A stretch of DNA of 64,000 nucleotides from JALNZU01 sp964463695 (GCA_964463695.1 CAYXCZ010000021.1:1-64000); one strand, 5' to 3'; positions 43,743 to 53,903 are shown, numbered from the stretch's first letter. The notes: a model not told the origin generated them from the letters alone. Made by a program: numbers and translations.

Positions 43743-45497
43743 TTAGGATGCCTTTCGGGCATAGGTACGTTTGCGAATGACAGTGAGCAGAATGCCGAAA
43801 ATAACGACAAGTAATACGGGTACAACAGTGTTGGTTATCTGCCAGAAAAGCTTGTCATCCTTCACTTTTTGCGGATCGAGCAACCTGTTTTTCAATTCCC
43901 GTGAGCGAATACTAACCAATCCTGTTTCATCAGCCAGATAACTGATAGCGTTGAGAATGAAATCTTTATTCCCAAAAGTGCGGCGCGTATACTGATCAAA
44001 ACCAAGAGGGAGCGGATAACCTTGCGGTACATGAAACTGATTACGGATAATGTCGCCATCAGCGACCACAATCATTGCAGTAGGTTCGCTCTGCTGAAGA
44101 AAGCCAATTTCTTTATTATCAGCAATTTCCGGTGAAATACGATTGGTATACAATGAGCTGAATTGCCCTTCGAGTAACCAAGCAACATCTTGACCTTTTC
44201 TGTTATAGAGCCGTTCATCAGCTTTTTCGCGTAAAAGAGCCAGGCTGATCAGAACGGGCGTCCCTGACAGCCGTGAATAATCAGATGTTTTGAGTAAAGG
44301 TGTTTTTTTAACAAGATCAACCGAAGTCGTGTCAACGCTGGAAACAAAATCAGCTTTGATACTATTGATATTACGCACGATAGGATGGTTGGAAGCCTGA
44401 TTGAGCAATGGGAAGTAATTCCATCGGAAAAATTCAATTTGTGCCTGACCCCCGACTTGTCCGGTCCGAAGTGGTATGGAAGCGCTATTTAAATCCAACA
44501 CAAGATTTTTATTAAACCTGACTCCATATTTAAAAAGTTGATCATCAAGGCCAAGTGGCATGTCGACACCAACCGTTGACTCGTTCATTTGCAGGCTATC
44601 CATGCTTGCTAAGACAGGATCAATAAGCCAAAGAACCTTGCCTCCATACATCACATACTGATCGATAATGAATTTGTCTTTTTCGTCGAATGGCAGCGTT
44701 GGGCGGGCGATGATAATAGCTGCAAAGTTGGGGACAATTCGCACATTTCCGGCTGCATCAGGTTCAGAACGACGGGTAAGGGAGCCTATTTGCCCATTGA
44801 GGTTGATGCGCTCGACCATATAATTTTGTTTGAGTGTCAGAGCGATATCATAGGTTTCTGATTCGGATAATTCACCATGTCCGGTAATAAAGGCGATTTG
44901 AGGTTTTTGTAATTGTGAGAGTTTTCTGATAATGTCAGCAAGCTTGAACTCGAGATTTTGAATAGAGTTGTTAAGAACATTCTCAGGTGCAACATTGATT
45001 TGATTATCAAGTAAATCGAGAGGTAACTCCATATCACGGTACATGACAAGTGCACCTGGGAAAATCACTTTTTGTTCCATTCCATCTGTCGTGCGAACCT
45101 GCAATTCGGTAGGTTCGATACCACGCTCTGCCAATTCTTTAATGGTTTCAGTACGCTCCTGATTACTTACGTTTTCGAGGGGGTTGATAAATTCATAGGC
45201 AACAAATTTGTTGTAAGCCCTGAATTCATCTAACATTTCTTTTGTTTCTTTTCTCAGCTTTTTAAATCCGGCAGGAAACTCCCCCTCAAGGTAAATTTTG
45301 AAATACACATAATCGTCAAGGTCGGAAAGCAAGTCTTTAGTGGCTGGTGAAAGTGTGTATCGTTTCTCTGAGGTTAGGTCAATACGGGTAAAGATAAATC
45401 CTCCTATCACGTTTACAGCAAGTATGATAGCAAGTATCATAGCAAATGAAATCAACTCAGTTTTTCGTATATTTTTTGTGGCACGGCTTTTCTTCAT
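43743..45497 (-). CDS. gldG: Gliding-associated ABC transporter component GldG
   Basis: A 584-residue protein with an N-terminal helix (ISFAMILAIILAVNVIGGFIF), a large periplasmic ABC-type-uptake-like domain (DLTSEKRYTLSPATKDLL, VNNS-type LNNSIQNLEFKLADIIRKL, IAFITGHGELSESETYDI) and a C-terminal helix (NTVVPVLLVVIFGILLTVIRKR), the GldG layout. GldFG with GldA form an ABC transporter required for gliding in some Bacteroidota. ATG at 45497 is preferred; one at 45509 would overlap the end of gldF by 7 bp. No gldA ATPase gene is adjacent. Confidence 0.9.
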   Translation of the reverse strand: MKKSRATKNIRKTELISFAMILAIILAVNVIGGFIFTRIDLTSEKRYTLSPATKDLLSDLDDYVYFKIYLEGEFPAGFKKLRKETKEMLDEFRAYNKFVAYEFINPLENVSNQERTETIKELAERGIEPTELQVRTTDGMEQKVIFPGALVMYRDMELPLDLLDNQINVAPENVLNNSIQNLEFKLADIIRKLSQLQKPQIAFITGHGELSESETYDIALTLKQNYMVERINLNGQIGSLTRRSEPDAAGNVRIVPNFAAIIIARPTLPFDEKDKFIIDQYVMYGGKVLWLIDPVLASMDSLQMNESTVGVDMPLGLDDQLFKYGVRFNKNLVLDLNSASIPLRTGQVGGQAQIEFFRWNYFPLLNQASNHPIVRNINSIKADFVSSVDTTSVDLVKKTPLLKTSDYSRLSGTPVLISLALLREKADERLYNRKGQDVAWLLEGQFSSLYTNRISPEIADNKEIGFLQQSEPTAMIVVADGDIIRNQFHVPQGYPLPLGFDQYTRRTFGNKDFILNAISYLADETGLVSIRSRELKNRLLDPQKVKDDKLFWQITNTVVPVLLVVIFGILLTVIRKRTYARKAS

Positions 45498-45502
45498 GAT
45501 GG

Positions 45503-46234
45503 TTACCATTTTCTGGTGGATAATGATAATTTGTTCAGACTAAGAAAAAATGCAATAACACTCACGAAATAAATAAGATCGCGGGTGTCGATAACTCCCC
45601 GGCTGATGGATTTGTAATGAGCCTCAATGCCTAATTGTTGTATCAGAAGGTCAACAGGGCCAAACCATGCCAAAGAGAAAATAAAATCAAAGCCGATATA
45701 CATAAATCCGCTCATTACAACCGCAAGAATGAATGCAATGATTTGGTTATCAGTGAGACTGCTACTGAAAAGACCGATGGCAACAAAAGAAGCTGCCAAA
45801 AGAAACAAGCCGATATAAGCGCCAATGATACCACCTGTGTCGAGGTTTCCCGAAGGAAGTCCGAGATTGTATACTGTTAGGTAATATAATAGGGTAGGTA
45901 TCAGTGAAAATAACACAAGGGTGACTCCAGCCAAAAATTTCGCAGCAATTATTTGAATATCAGTCAAAGGCTTTGTGAGCAGCAACTCCATTGTTCCGGT
46001 GCGATTTTCCTCCGCGAAAGAACGCATCGTCACTGCAGGGACCAGAAAGAGAAACACAAAAGGGGCAAGGATAAAAAGCCCGTCGAGACTGGCATAGCCA
46101 AAATCAAGGATGTTGAAATCAGTTGAGAACACCCACAAAAAAAGCCCGTTGATAAGCAAAAACACTGCTATCACCAAATAACCGATCAATGAGCTGAGGA
46201 AACTTCTTATTTCCTTGAGAAATAAAGCTATCAT
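45503..46234 (-). CDS. gldF: Gliding-associated ABC transporter permease GldF
   Basis: A 243-residue ABC-2 type permease with six hydrophobic segments. It begins MIALFLKEIRSFLSSLIGYLVIAVFLLI and has FAEENRTGTMELLLTKPLTD, the coupling region common to ABC-2 permeases including GldF, and YNLGLPSGNLDTGGIIGAYIGL. It is the promoter-proximal gene of gldF-gldG-DUF4340, with the next gene overlapping or adjoining its stop codon, so translation is probably coupled. Confidence 0.92.
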   Translation of the reverse strand: MIALFLKEIRSFLSSLIGYLVIAVFLLINGLFLWVFSTDFNILDFGYASLDGLFILAPFVFLFLVPAVTMRSFAEENRTGTMELLLTKPLTDIQIIAAKFLAGVTLVLFSLIPTLLYYLTVYNLGLPSGNLDTGGIIGAYIGLFLLAASFVAIGLFSSSLTDNQIIAFILAVVMSGFMYIGFDFIFSLAWFGPVDLLIQQLGIEAHYKSISRGVIDTRDLIYFVSVIAFFLSLNKLSLSTRKW

Positions 46235-46259
46235 ATCAAGTTTGAATGAATAAGGAGTG

Positions 46260-46291
46260 CAAAAATAAGCTTTTTCTATGAGCCGATCAAA
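46260..46291 (-). promoter_or_regulatory. Promoter for gldF-gldG-DUF4340
   Basis: On the minus strand TTTG (46288-46291), 20 bp, then TATTTTTG (46260-46267), 26 bp before the gldF ATG. Both halves fit the Bacteroidota consensus. Confidence 0.65.
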
Positions 46292-46327
46292 GCAGATAAG
46301 CTACATAAAAGGATACCTGAACAGCTT

Positions 46328-46789
46328 TTAAGGGTTTTGTGCAGCGATTTTCTTGTGTGTATCCAGATAAACAGGCAATGCTGCTGAGCCATACCAGGGT
46401 ACGATTTCAATATCGAATAATCCACTGCTGATAGCAGGATCTCCTTCTAAAAGCTCCTTTGCCTCTGCTAATTCAGTGACATTAAGAATGAAAAGTCCCC
46501 TGTATTTCAAATCGTTTTTACCATAAGGCCCGGCAACTACCAATTTATTCAACTCAGCCAATCGAGAGATATTTTTCATGTGCCCTCTGAAAAGACTGTC
46601 GAGTACAACCTTGTCATTAGTGACAAAACTGCCAGTTTTTAACAATACAAAGAAGTATGACTTCATACCATAAACATCAGCACCCAGTTTCTGTGCAAGT
46701 ACGCTGTCATACTGAATATCAATATTTTGAGAATGAGATAAGAGGCTCATTGACAGTATTATAAACAATGTGAAAAGATTCTTTTTCAT
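46328..46789 (-). CDS. Exported YCII-like protein
   Basis: A 153-residue protein with a signal peptide (MKKNLFTLFIILSMSLLSHS). The mature part fits the YCII fold: KSYFFVLLKTG, DSLFRGHMKNISRLAELNKL with the conserved His, VVAGPYGKN, YRGLFILNVTELAEAKELLEGDPA and FDIEIVPWYG. YCII proteins are small ferredoxin-like folds with few known activities; most are cytoplasmic, so the export signal is unusual. Monocistronic. Confidence 0.82.
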   Translation of the reverse strand: MKKNLFTLFIILSMSLLSHSQNIDIQYDSVLAQKLGADVYGMKSYFFVLLKTGSFVTNDKVVLDSLFRGHMKNISRLAELNKLVVAGPYGKNDLKYRGLFILNVTELAEAKELLEGDPAISSGLFDIEIVPWYGSAALPVYLDTHKKIAAQNP

Positions 46790-46847
46790 AGATGTAATAG
46801 AATTAAGTTCGACCTGTTGCGTGAAAATTAACTTTAGCCCAATGTGA

Positions 46848-46855
46848 CAAAACTA
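46848..46855 (-). promoter_or_regulatory. -7 promoter element for the YCII-like gene
   Basis: On the minus strand TAGTTTTG lies about 60 bp before the ATG. Confidence 0.4.
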
Positions 46856-46941
46856 AATAAAATAGTTTAGACATTAGAAAATGAATAAAAGGTATGAATC
46901 CGACCTTAACTTGAAAATGGTTTATTGCTGTAAAAAATGTC

Positions 46942-46949
46942 TATTTTCG
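46942..46949 (+). promoter_or_regulatory. Candidate -7 element for gpsA
   Basis: TATTTTCG, one base from TAnnTTTG, lies inside the longest open frame but just upstream of ATG 46964. This favours the shorter start. Confidence 0.35.
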
Positions 46950-46963
46950 CAAACTTATCCATT

Positions 46964-47962
46964 ATGATTGAGTACAATATGAACACATCAAAAATCCAGA
47001 CAACCGTTGTTTTTGTAGGAAGTGGAGCTATAGCAACAGCCTTGGGTAATATTTTAGCTTCAGATGAAGATGTGAATGTCTGGTTGCTTTCAATCGAAAA
47101 GGAAGTGATCCAATCCATTAATGAGCAGCATATTAACAGCAGCTATTTCCCTAATTTTCAGCTTAATCCACTGCTCAAAGCTACTGATGACAAGGCAGTT
47201 ATGACTAATGCTGATATAATTTTTCTTGGAATTCCTTCTACATCTATCGTAAGTTATCTGTACGAAAACAAGGCATTTATATCTTCGGCTGCACTTTTGG
47301 TTAATCTGGCGAAAGGCTTTGGCCCTGACCATAAGCTGATTCCGGAAGTAGTTGAAGGATTTATGCCAAATCCTGTTTTGGTAATGAAAGGACCTTCTTT
47401 TGCCCGTGAGATAATTAACAGGCAGCCGACTGCTTTTACCATCGCCTCAGGCAACGAAAGTCAATTTGCAACTTTTAGCGAACTTTTTGAAGGTACTTCC
47501 ATCTACCTGGATTTTAGTACTGATGTGAAAGGTGTTGAGTTTGCCAGTATTCTCAAAAACATTTATGCGATCGTGATTGGTATTGTTGATGCCAATTTCG
47601 ATTCTCCCAACTTGCGTTCTTTGGTGCTTTCGAGGGCCATTAACGAAATGCGTAGTCTCATGCAGCGGTTTGGAGGAAACAACGAGACTATTTTTAACTA
47701 CTGCGGTTTTGGCGATTTTTCGTTAACAGCATTAAACGATCTTAGCCGCAACCGAACGCTTGGACTGCTGATTGGTAAAGGCTTTTTCACTCAGGGGATT
47801 TCAGATAAAGTCGTTCTTGAAGGGCGTATTGCAGTGAATGTTTTTTACGATCTTTTGCAACGTGAAAAAACAGATCCGATGGATTATCCGCTGATGTTTG
47901 AATTATGGAAAGTATTCAACGAAAAATATGATATAAAAAAGTTTGTTGACAACATTTTATAA
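46964..47962 (+). CDS. gpsA: NAD(P)-dependent glycerol-3-phosphate dehydrogenase
   Basis: Reduces dihydroxyacetone phosphate to sn-glycerol 3-phosphate, the head group for phospholipids. About 332 residues: Rossmann motif VVFVGSGAIATALGNILAS, ADIIFLGIPSTSI, LVNLAKGFGPD, VLVMKGPSFAREI, the catalytic Lys in ILKNIYAIVIGI and the C-terminal YCGFGDFSLTALNDLSRN. The longest frame starts at 46937 (ATG) but a promoter-like word lies within that stretch; ATG 46979 (MNTSKIQTT) is also possible. Single gene. Confidence 0.93.
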   Translation: MIEYNMNTSKIQTTVVFVGSGAIATALGNILASDEDVNVWLLSIEKEVIQSINEQHINSSYFPNFQLNPLLKATDDKAVMTNADIIFLGIPSTSIVSYLYENKAFISSAALLVNLAKGFGPDHKLIPEVVEGFMPNPVLVMKGPSFAREIINRQPTAFTIASGNESQFATFSELFEGTSIYLDFSTDVKGVEFASILKNIYAIVIGIVDANFDSPNLRSLVLSRAINEMRSLMQRFGGNNETIFNYCGFGDFSLTALNDLSRNRTLGLLIGKGFFTQGISDKVVLEGRIAVNVFYDLLQREKTDPMDYPLMFELWKVFNEKYDIKKFVDNIL

Positions 47963-48108
47963 AATACCTATTACGGCCTAAGTCCCATTTCTTGAAGTCA
48001 TAATTCTGTAAATTACACAATTTCAGCTTATAATGGTTATTGTTTATACGGTATTAAGTTAGAAAAGCTGACTGCACAGTTTTTTTTAAATAAGAAATAA
48101 GAAAATGC

Positions 48109-48116
48109 TATTTTTG
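48109..48116 (+). promoter_or_regulatory. -7 promoter element for the MscS-type gene
   Basis: TATTTTTG matches TAnnTTTG, 60 bp before the ATG at 48176. A small CTGTC/GACAG hairpin follows in the leader (about 48123-48138) and has no known role. Confidence 0.4.
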
Positions 48117-48175
48117 ATGATCCTGTCGCACCTGACAGTATTGGTAATGGAAAAATAAATCATCTTTTACAGCTT

Positions 48176-50578
48176 ATGAAAAAGCAATTTTTACGCAGTT
48201 TCATTTTATTTTTTCTGCTTATTTCAGCAAATTATATTGTAGCTCAGGTAAGAGAAAGAGATACGATCCCGTCGAAAGTTCTTGACGTAGAAGTAATTCC
48301 GGTTATTGACGCCAATTATGAAATAGAGCGTACCTACAAGATTTTTTTCAAGATGGATGTTCTGCTTCAGCCTGATAAGGGTTTTTTTGAAATAGACTCA
48401 CTTTTCAGACTTTATCGTGAGGAACTACTACAAGAAGCTGGCAGTTTTCATTCGTTTAACCCTAATAGCCTCTCGAAATATTTCCTTGAAAGCTCCTACC
48501 GTCTTTGGGGAGGCTTTTATTTTAAATTAGGACTTTGGCAATTGGACATGAATAAACGAATAAAAAATGTCCAATATAATATTGGTGTACTCGATGAATC
48601 AATTGCTCTTTGGCAGCTTACTTTAGCATCAAAGGATTATGAGTTGGTGCCGAATAATTTAAAAATCCGAATTACTGATCTTATTGATAAAGCGAACGAA
48701 TACCGTAGCAAACTCCACCTTTTGAAAAGAAAATATATTCTGCTCGAAGATGAGATTACAGATCAGATTGCTTTTGTTAATCAAATTCTTATCGAAGTAA
48801 ATGCGCTGCAGGAAAATAGCCGCGATAGTCTTTTAATTGCCAAAGATCCGCCGCTAATTCATGTATATGTGGATAGCTCTGATTACAAGCCCATAAAACC
48901 ACGTTTTTTACGATCCTTCAAGGAGAGCTTTAAAACCATCGAAAACTATTTCGGCACTCAGAATTTCGTTTTCTTTATCTTATTCTCGATCGTCTTTCTT
49001 GTCTTTTTTATAATGGTTAGACGAAATTATTTAAGAATGGAAACCGATATTTCGGAACGTGGGCATAAAACCATACTAAGGATTTTTAAGGGTTATCCGG
49101 TTGTGACAAGCTTAACAATGGTAATGGTGTTTTTCCATTTATTTTATCCTTTTTATCCATTGATTCTCAATCACCTTATAACGCTGATCCTTCTTATCAA
49201 TATGTACTTTATATTGAAGAAGTTTATTGATAGCGATACGCGACACTTTATTTTTCGATTGATTATACTATTGATTGTTAACGATTTTGAAATAGTTGTC
49301 TGGTACTTTGGTGACGTAGCCCGGCACTATATTCTTTTCGAGTCTTTACTGGGTATACTGCTATCACTTAAGTATTTACGACCGGTTTTGTGGCAAAATT
49401 TCAAAGAGCAGAAGTATATCAGTCAAACGAGGCTGATTCTTGCGAACCTGATTTTTTTCTTCTACCTGGCAGCCTTTTTTTCCAACTTACTGGGATATTA
49501 CGACCTGGCAATACTACTCGTAACAGTTGGAATTCATGTTCCTGAGTTTACCGTATTATTGTATGGGTTGTACCTTATTACCGGGTCGTTTGCACAAGCA
49601 CTTATCCGTTATCAGCGATCGAAACACACAATTAGCGCATATGAGAAGTATGCCCGCTATGAACGAAAAACCCTTAACACAATCAAAACGCTGGCAGTTA
49701 TTTACTGGTTTTTCTCTTTAACTGTTTCTTTTCAGGTGAACAGACTGTTAATTAATAATTTCACAGAGTTTTTAGAAAAGGAACGCAACTTTGGCTTGCT
49801 TGAGATTACATATGGAAGCGTTTTGTCATTCATTTTAATCCTTGTTATTACCTTTGTTTTAACAAGTCTTCTTAAGTTCCTGATTGAAAAGTTGTTGAAA
49901 AAGGCAAGGTTACCACGTGGTGTTCCGGTCGCAATTTCGGTTACAGTAGGTTATTTTATTGTTGTTGCCGGATTCTTACTTGCCATAACTGCTGCTGGCA
50001 TTGATCTTGGTAAATTTGGTTTTATTGCAGGAGCATTAGGTGTCGGTATTGGCTTTGGTTTGCAAAATATTGTCAACAATTTTATTTCAGGACTTATCCT
50101 TTTATATGAAAGGCCTTTACAGGTTGGTGATACAATTGAGATTAAAAACCTGCTGGGAGTTGTAAACAGAATCGGAATCAGGTCATCCAATGTGCGTACT
50201 TTTGATGGTGCGGAGGTGGTTGTTCCTAATGGTAATCTGGTTTCAGATCAATTGATTAACTGGACTTTAACAGATAATGTTCGCCGTATTGAAATAAAAG
50301 TTGGTGCGGCTTATGGAAGTGATCCTAACGAAATACTAAAACTGCTTACAAAAGTACCATCTGAGCACCCGATGGTGCTTAAAGAGCCTGCCCCATGGGC
50401 GCTTTTCGAAGGCTTTGGCGATAGTGCGCTGAATTTCCGATTGCTTTTTTGGACACCTTATGATCAGAGTCTGGGAACAAAAAGTGAAGTCGGGGTTGGT
50501 ATTTACAACATTTTCAAGGAGCATGGCGTGCAAATTCCTTTCCCTCAAATGGATGTAAATATGAATAACAAAGAATAA
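48176..50578 (+). CDS. Large mechanosensitive ion channel, MscS superfamily
   Basis: An 800-residue inner-membrane protein with a signal peptide (to IVAQ), a periplasmic region of about 240 residues with coiled-coil-like helices, and about eight extra hydrophobic helices before the MscS core. The core is plain: the pore helix GKFGFIAGALGVGIGFGLQN, VNNFISGLILLYERPLQVGDTIEI, GVVNRIGIRSSNVRTFDGAEVVVPNG and VRRIEIKVGAAYGSDPNEI. The layout resembles MscK/YbdG-type large members, which release solutes on osmotic downshock. Single gene with no close partner. Confidence 0.92.
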   Translation: MKKQFLRSFILFFLLISANYIVAQVRERDTIPSKVLDVEVIPVIDANYEIERTYKIFFKMDVLLQPDKGFFEIDSLFRLYREELLQEAGSFHSFNPNSLSKYFLESSYRLWGGFYFKLGLWQLDMNKRIKNVQYNIGVLDESIALWQLTLASKDYELVPNNLKIRITDLIDKANEYRSKLHLLKRKYILLEDEITDQIAFVNQILIEVNALQENSRDSLLIAKDPPLIHVYVDSSDYKPIKPRFLRSFKESFKTIENYFGTQNFVFFILFSIVFLVFFIMVRRNYLRMETDISERGHKTILRIFKGYPVVTSLTMVMVFFHLFYPFYPLILNHLITLILLINMYFILKKFIDSDTRHFIFRLIILLIVNDFEIVVWYFGDVARHYILFESLLGILLSLKYLRPVLWQNFKEQKYISQTRLILANLIFFFYLAAFFSNLLGYYDLAILLVTVGIHVPEFTVLLYGLYLITGSFAQALIRYQRSKHTISAYEKYARYERKTLNTIKTLAVIYWFFSLTVSFQVNRLLINNFTEFLEKERNFGLLEITYGSVLSFILILVITFVLTSLLKFLIEKLLKKARLPRGVPVAISVTVGYFIVVAGFLLAITAAGIDLGKFGFIAGALGVGIGFGLQNIVNNFISGLILLYERPLQVGDTIEIKNLLGVVNRIGIRSSNVRTFDGAEVVVPNGNLVSDQLINWTLTDNVRRIEIKVGAAYGSDPNEILKLLTKVPSEHPMVLKEPAPWALFEGFGDSALNFRLLFWTPYDQSLGTKSEVGVGIYNIFKEHGVQIPFPQMDVNMNNKE

Positions 50579-50659
50579 TCTTTATTTTTTGATTGCTTCC
50601 TGCCGGAAATCTAAAAACGTGAATTAACAGATTTCATTAATTCAAAACACCTAAATAAT

Positions 50660-51022
50660 TTAATTTGAAGTCGTTAGCTTATTCTTTCTGATAAGGCGGC
50701 TAATTAATGTGATGATCAATACCAACCATCCGATGGGATAGGGAAGGATTGGAGCTCCCCACCACCATGACAGCTCCGAAGTGCCTCCGAATCCTCCAAG
50801 TGATGAAATCCAAAACAAATAAACTACTCCAACTACAATGAAAATAGCTGACAATAGAAATATCCTACGATGTCTGTCATTTCGGAGATAGGCAACAGCA
50901 GCAAGCAGAATACTACCAATGACGATAAGTACTGATCCTTCAAGCGGATCGATGGTCCCTACCAAAATAAAAACTATTGCAAGAATATGAAGTATACGGT
51001 ACCAATTATAGTACTTTTTCAT
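50660..51022 (-). CDS. Small four-helix membrane protein
   Basis: A 120-residue protein with about four hydrophobic segments (ILHILAIVFILVGTI, VLIVIGSILLAAVAYL, IFLLSAIFIVVGVVYLFW, YPIGWLVLIITLISRLI). No family recognised. TATCTTTA, similar to a -7 element, lies just upstream on the minus strand near 51039-51046. It is convergent with the MscS-type gene. Confidence 0.65.
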   Translation of the reverse strand: MKKYYNWYRILHILAIVFILVGTIDPLEGSVLIVIGSILLAAVAYLRNDRHRRIFLLSAIFIVVGVVYLFWISSLGGFGGTSELSWWWGAPILPYPIGWLVLIITLISRLIRKNKLTTSN

Positions 51023-51392
51023 ACCAAAAATTTTTATAAAGATACGATATTGGTGTCGTCTAAGTCAAGATTTAGACTGGTTTTGATTTAAGAAAACAAT
51101 GAAGAATTATGCTATTTTGGAAGTAGTTTAAGTTGCTTTATATTTCTGATTCTGCGAGAATAACTAATAGTCATGTAATATGCATATAGTCAATAAATTA
51201 AGGTTAGAATTATAATTTGAATTGAGCTTTCTTTTTTTTGATATTTTTCACATTTTTATTAGTGTTCCTATTTGTTTTTTCACGATATTTACAAATTGTT
51301 AGTGTATTGAATCATAGCACTTTTAACATTCTGTCTGCAAACGTAGCACAAGTGGAATATGGTGAAATAATTCCTCTTTAATAGTTGTTTTT
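51023..51392. other. Intergenic region before the phosphoesterase gene
   Basis: About 370 bp, A+T-rich, with divergent genes on either side. Beyond the -7-like word for the small membrane protein I see no clear promoter, hairpin or repeat. Confidence 0.4.
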
Positions 51393-53903
51393 ATGAAAAG
51401 ATCCGTTTTTGTTTTTATTGTAATAGTTCAATTCTTAGGATTTAATGTTTCTTCACTTCAGGCTCAGCGTGTTGGTTGGTGGAATTTTAATGATGTTTCG
51501 AATCTTACTGCTCCTGTCGCAGGTTACGGTCAGCCTTTAGTTCTTACAGGAACGCATCAGCTTGCAAACGGTCCTGAAGCTAACGACTATGCAGTGAAAA
51601 TTGGAGTAGGAAGTTATTATAAAATGACACATGGAATCGGTGCCAATGGTGGCGGGAGTTATATCAATGAATATAGCTTACAGATTGATTTTAAGGTTGC
51701 TTCCGTAAATGTCTGGCACAGTTTTTTTCAAACCACACCCCAAAATAACAACGATGCTGACTTCTTTATCAATCCATCAGGACAATTAGGAGTTGCAGCA
51801 GTCGGTTATTCTCCACAATCCATCAATGCAGGTGAGTGGTATCGCCTTGTAATTTCGGTTGATAATGGCACTTCTTTTAATGTTTATCTTGATGGAGAAC
51901 TTATTATGCAAGGCGCTGTTCAAGATGTGGACGGAAGATTTGCCCTTGCAAATGCGTTACTGCTTTTTGCCGATGAGGATGCAGAAGACAACGATATTTA
52001 TGTGTCGGAGGTTGGAATCTGGGATTATAACCTCTCGCCCTTTGAAGTGGAGGCTCTGGGAGGATTTTCACATATCTTGCCTCCAGCCGGCCAGCTTATA
52101 CTTCATCCATTTATTCAATCACTCTCAACAAACTCGGTGTATGTTTGCTGGCACGATCCACAAACAACCAACACAACAGTTGAATATGGACTTACTGAAG
52201 CTCTTGGCAGTGCGGCATCCGGAACAAATGAGATAGTTGCGGCGAATTATAGATGGCACAACGTAAAATTAACCAACCTTCAAGCAAACACAAAATATTA
52301 TTATCGTTTGGTTTCGGGTAGTGGAACTTCAGCTGTTTTCGACTTTACTACCATTCCTGATGCTGATTATCAAGGACATATTCGATTTCTTCTTTTCAGC
52401 GACACACAAGATGATTCAGCAGCAACTGGCTTTGTAGTTAGATCGGCAAGAGATAAAATGCTGCAACTTTTTGGAGAAAACTTTACTGACAGCATTCAGC
52501 TGATGATGCATACAGGCGATATCGTTGGTAGTGGAAGTACCATCACCCAATGGACGGATGAGTTTCTACGACCATTTTCGCCTTTGACGACGGGTATTCC
52601 TTTTATGTCAGTGGCTGGTAATCATGAACTTGAACATCAGAATTATTATAAATACATCAAATATGATGATTTCTCAGCTTTTCCCTCCGGACATGCTCTT
52701 TTCGAGAAAGTGTGGTCATATCGAATGCCGGGAACGCTTTTTATTGGCTTAAATACCAACATGATAAACAATTTTGGTAATACTCAGAAAACTTGGCTGG
52801 ATACAAAACTTGCTGAAGCACAACAGGATAATTCTATACATTTTGTTTTTTGTTTTCTTCATCACCCACCTATGAGTGAGCTTTGGGGAGAAGGAAATAC
52901 TGCTTATGTTCACGATGAAATTCTGCCAATCTTAAAAAAATACAGTAAAGTACAACAGCTATCATACGGACATACACATGCTTATGAAAGAGGTGTGATA
53001 AAATCAGATACGGATTTGGGTGATTTTCGTATAAGCTGTGTAGGTGGAGGTGGCGGTAACCGCGACCGCTGGGGTGAGTACACAAATACCGATTACCCGG
53101 AAATTCACATCGCACTTGATCATTATTTTTATGTGATGTATGATATCAATCTTGGTGACCTCTCTTATACAGGACAAATGTATGATTTGGGTAATACCAA
53201 TGTTACTGCCACCAATGAAATCGCTGATAGTTGGCACCGTCGGCTTAATCAATCCCCACCAGCGAAACCAACGCTCTTGGATATTGCAAATCAGCCTGAT
53301 TTGAGTCTGCTTTTACAAGCCAATAATTTTATTGGAGAAGATGATTGTATGTCTTCACAATTTCAGATAAGTAATATGAGTGGAAACTTTTCACAGCCTC
53401 TCCTGGACAAAAGCACCAACTGGCAAAATATCTATTTGGTTACCAACTCGTTTGAACCAATAGATCGAAATGCAGGTATTGATTTAAGTCAGTGTAAAGT
53501 GCCGCATGGTCAACTTGAAAATGGGAAAATTTATTATGCCCGAATGAGGTATCGCGACCAAAACCTTCGATGGAGCGCATGGTCCGATGAAAAATCCTTT
53601 GTCTACCTTGATCCTCAGGGTTTGGATGAAAACAGTGGTGATGGGTCATTTTTATACCAAAACAAACCCAACCCATTTACAACCGAAACTCATATTCGTT
53701 TTGTTCTTACTCAGCCACGTGAAGTTATGTTGGTAATTAATGACTTAAAAGGTCATAGAGTGGCTACTATTTTAGATGAAAAATTATCTGCAGGAAATTT
53801 TGATGTGCCCTTTAATGGTTCTCAGTTAGAAGAGGGTGTATATTATTATCAATTAATCACAGATGATTATAGTGTTACACGAAAGATGCTGATAGTAAAA
53901 TAG
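51393..53903 (+). CDS. T9SS-secreted LamG / purple acid phosphatase-like metallophosphoesterase
   Basis: An 836-residue secreted enzyme (signal to LQAQ). Residues about 25-225 are a LamG jelly-roll (RVGWWNFND, HGIGANGGGSYINEYSLQID, WYRLVISVDNG, LLLFADEDAEDND, SEVGIWDYNLS). A fibronectin-type III domain follows (VYVCWHDPQTTNTTVEYGLT), then a calcineurin-like phosphoesterase with all metal motifs: FSDTQDD, HTGDIVG, AGNHELEH, CFLHHPP and YGHTHAYERG. It ends with a type A T9SS sorting domain (NKPNPFTTETHIRF to KMLIVK). Substrate unknown, probably a phosphate ester. Its LamG module is shared with the convergent gene at 54234. Confidence 0.9.
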   Translation: MKRSVFVFIVIVQFLGFNVSSLQAQRVGWWNFNDVSNLTAPVAGYGQPLVLTGTHQLANGPEANDYAVKIGVGSYYKMTHGIGANGGGSYINEYSLQIDFKVASVNVWHSFFQTTPQNNNDADFFINPSGQLGVAAVGYSPQSINAGEWYRLVISVDNGTSFNVYLDGELIMQGAVQDVDGRFALANALLLFADEDAEDNDIYVSEVGIWDYNLSPFEVEALGGFSHILPPAGQLILHPFIQSLSTNSVYVCWHDPQTTNTTVEYGLTEALGSAASGTNEIVAANYRWHNVKLTNLQANTKYYYRLVSGSGTSAVFDFTTIPDADYQGHIRFLLFSDTQDDSAATGFVVRSARDKMLQLFGENFTDSIQLMMHTGDIVGSGSTITQWTDEFLRPFSPLTTGIPFMSVAGNHELEHQNYYKYIKYDDFSAFPSGHALFEKVWSYRMPGTLFIGLNTNMINNFGNTQKTWLDTKLAEAQQDNSIHFVFCFLHHPPMSELWGEGNTAYVHDEILPILKKYSKVQQLSYGHTHAYERGVIKSDTDLGDFRISCVGGGGGNRDRWGEYTNTDYPEIHIALDHYFYVMYDINLGDLSYTGQMYDLGNTNVTATNEIADSWHRRLNQSPPAKPTLLDIANQPDLSLLLQANNFIGEDDCMSSQFQISNMSGNFSQPLLDKSTNWQNIYLVTNSFEPIDRNAGIDLSQCKVPHGQLENGKIYYARMRYRDQNLRWSAWSDEKSFVYLDPQGLDENSGDGSFLYQNKPNPFTTETHIRFVLTQPREVMLVINDLKGHRVATILDEKLSAGNFDVPFNGSQLEEGVYYYQLITDDYSVTRKMLIVK

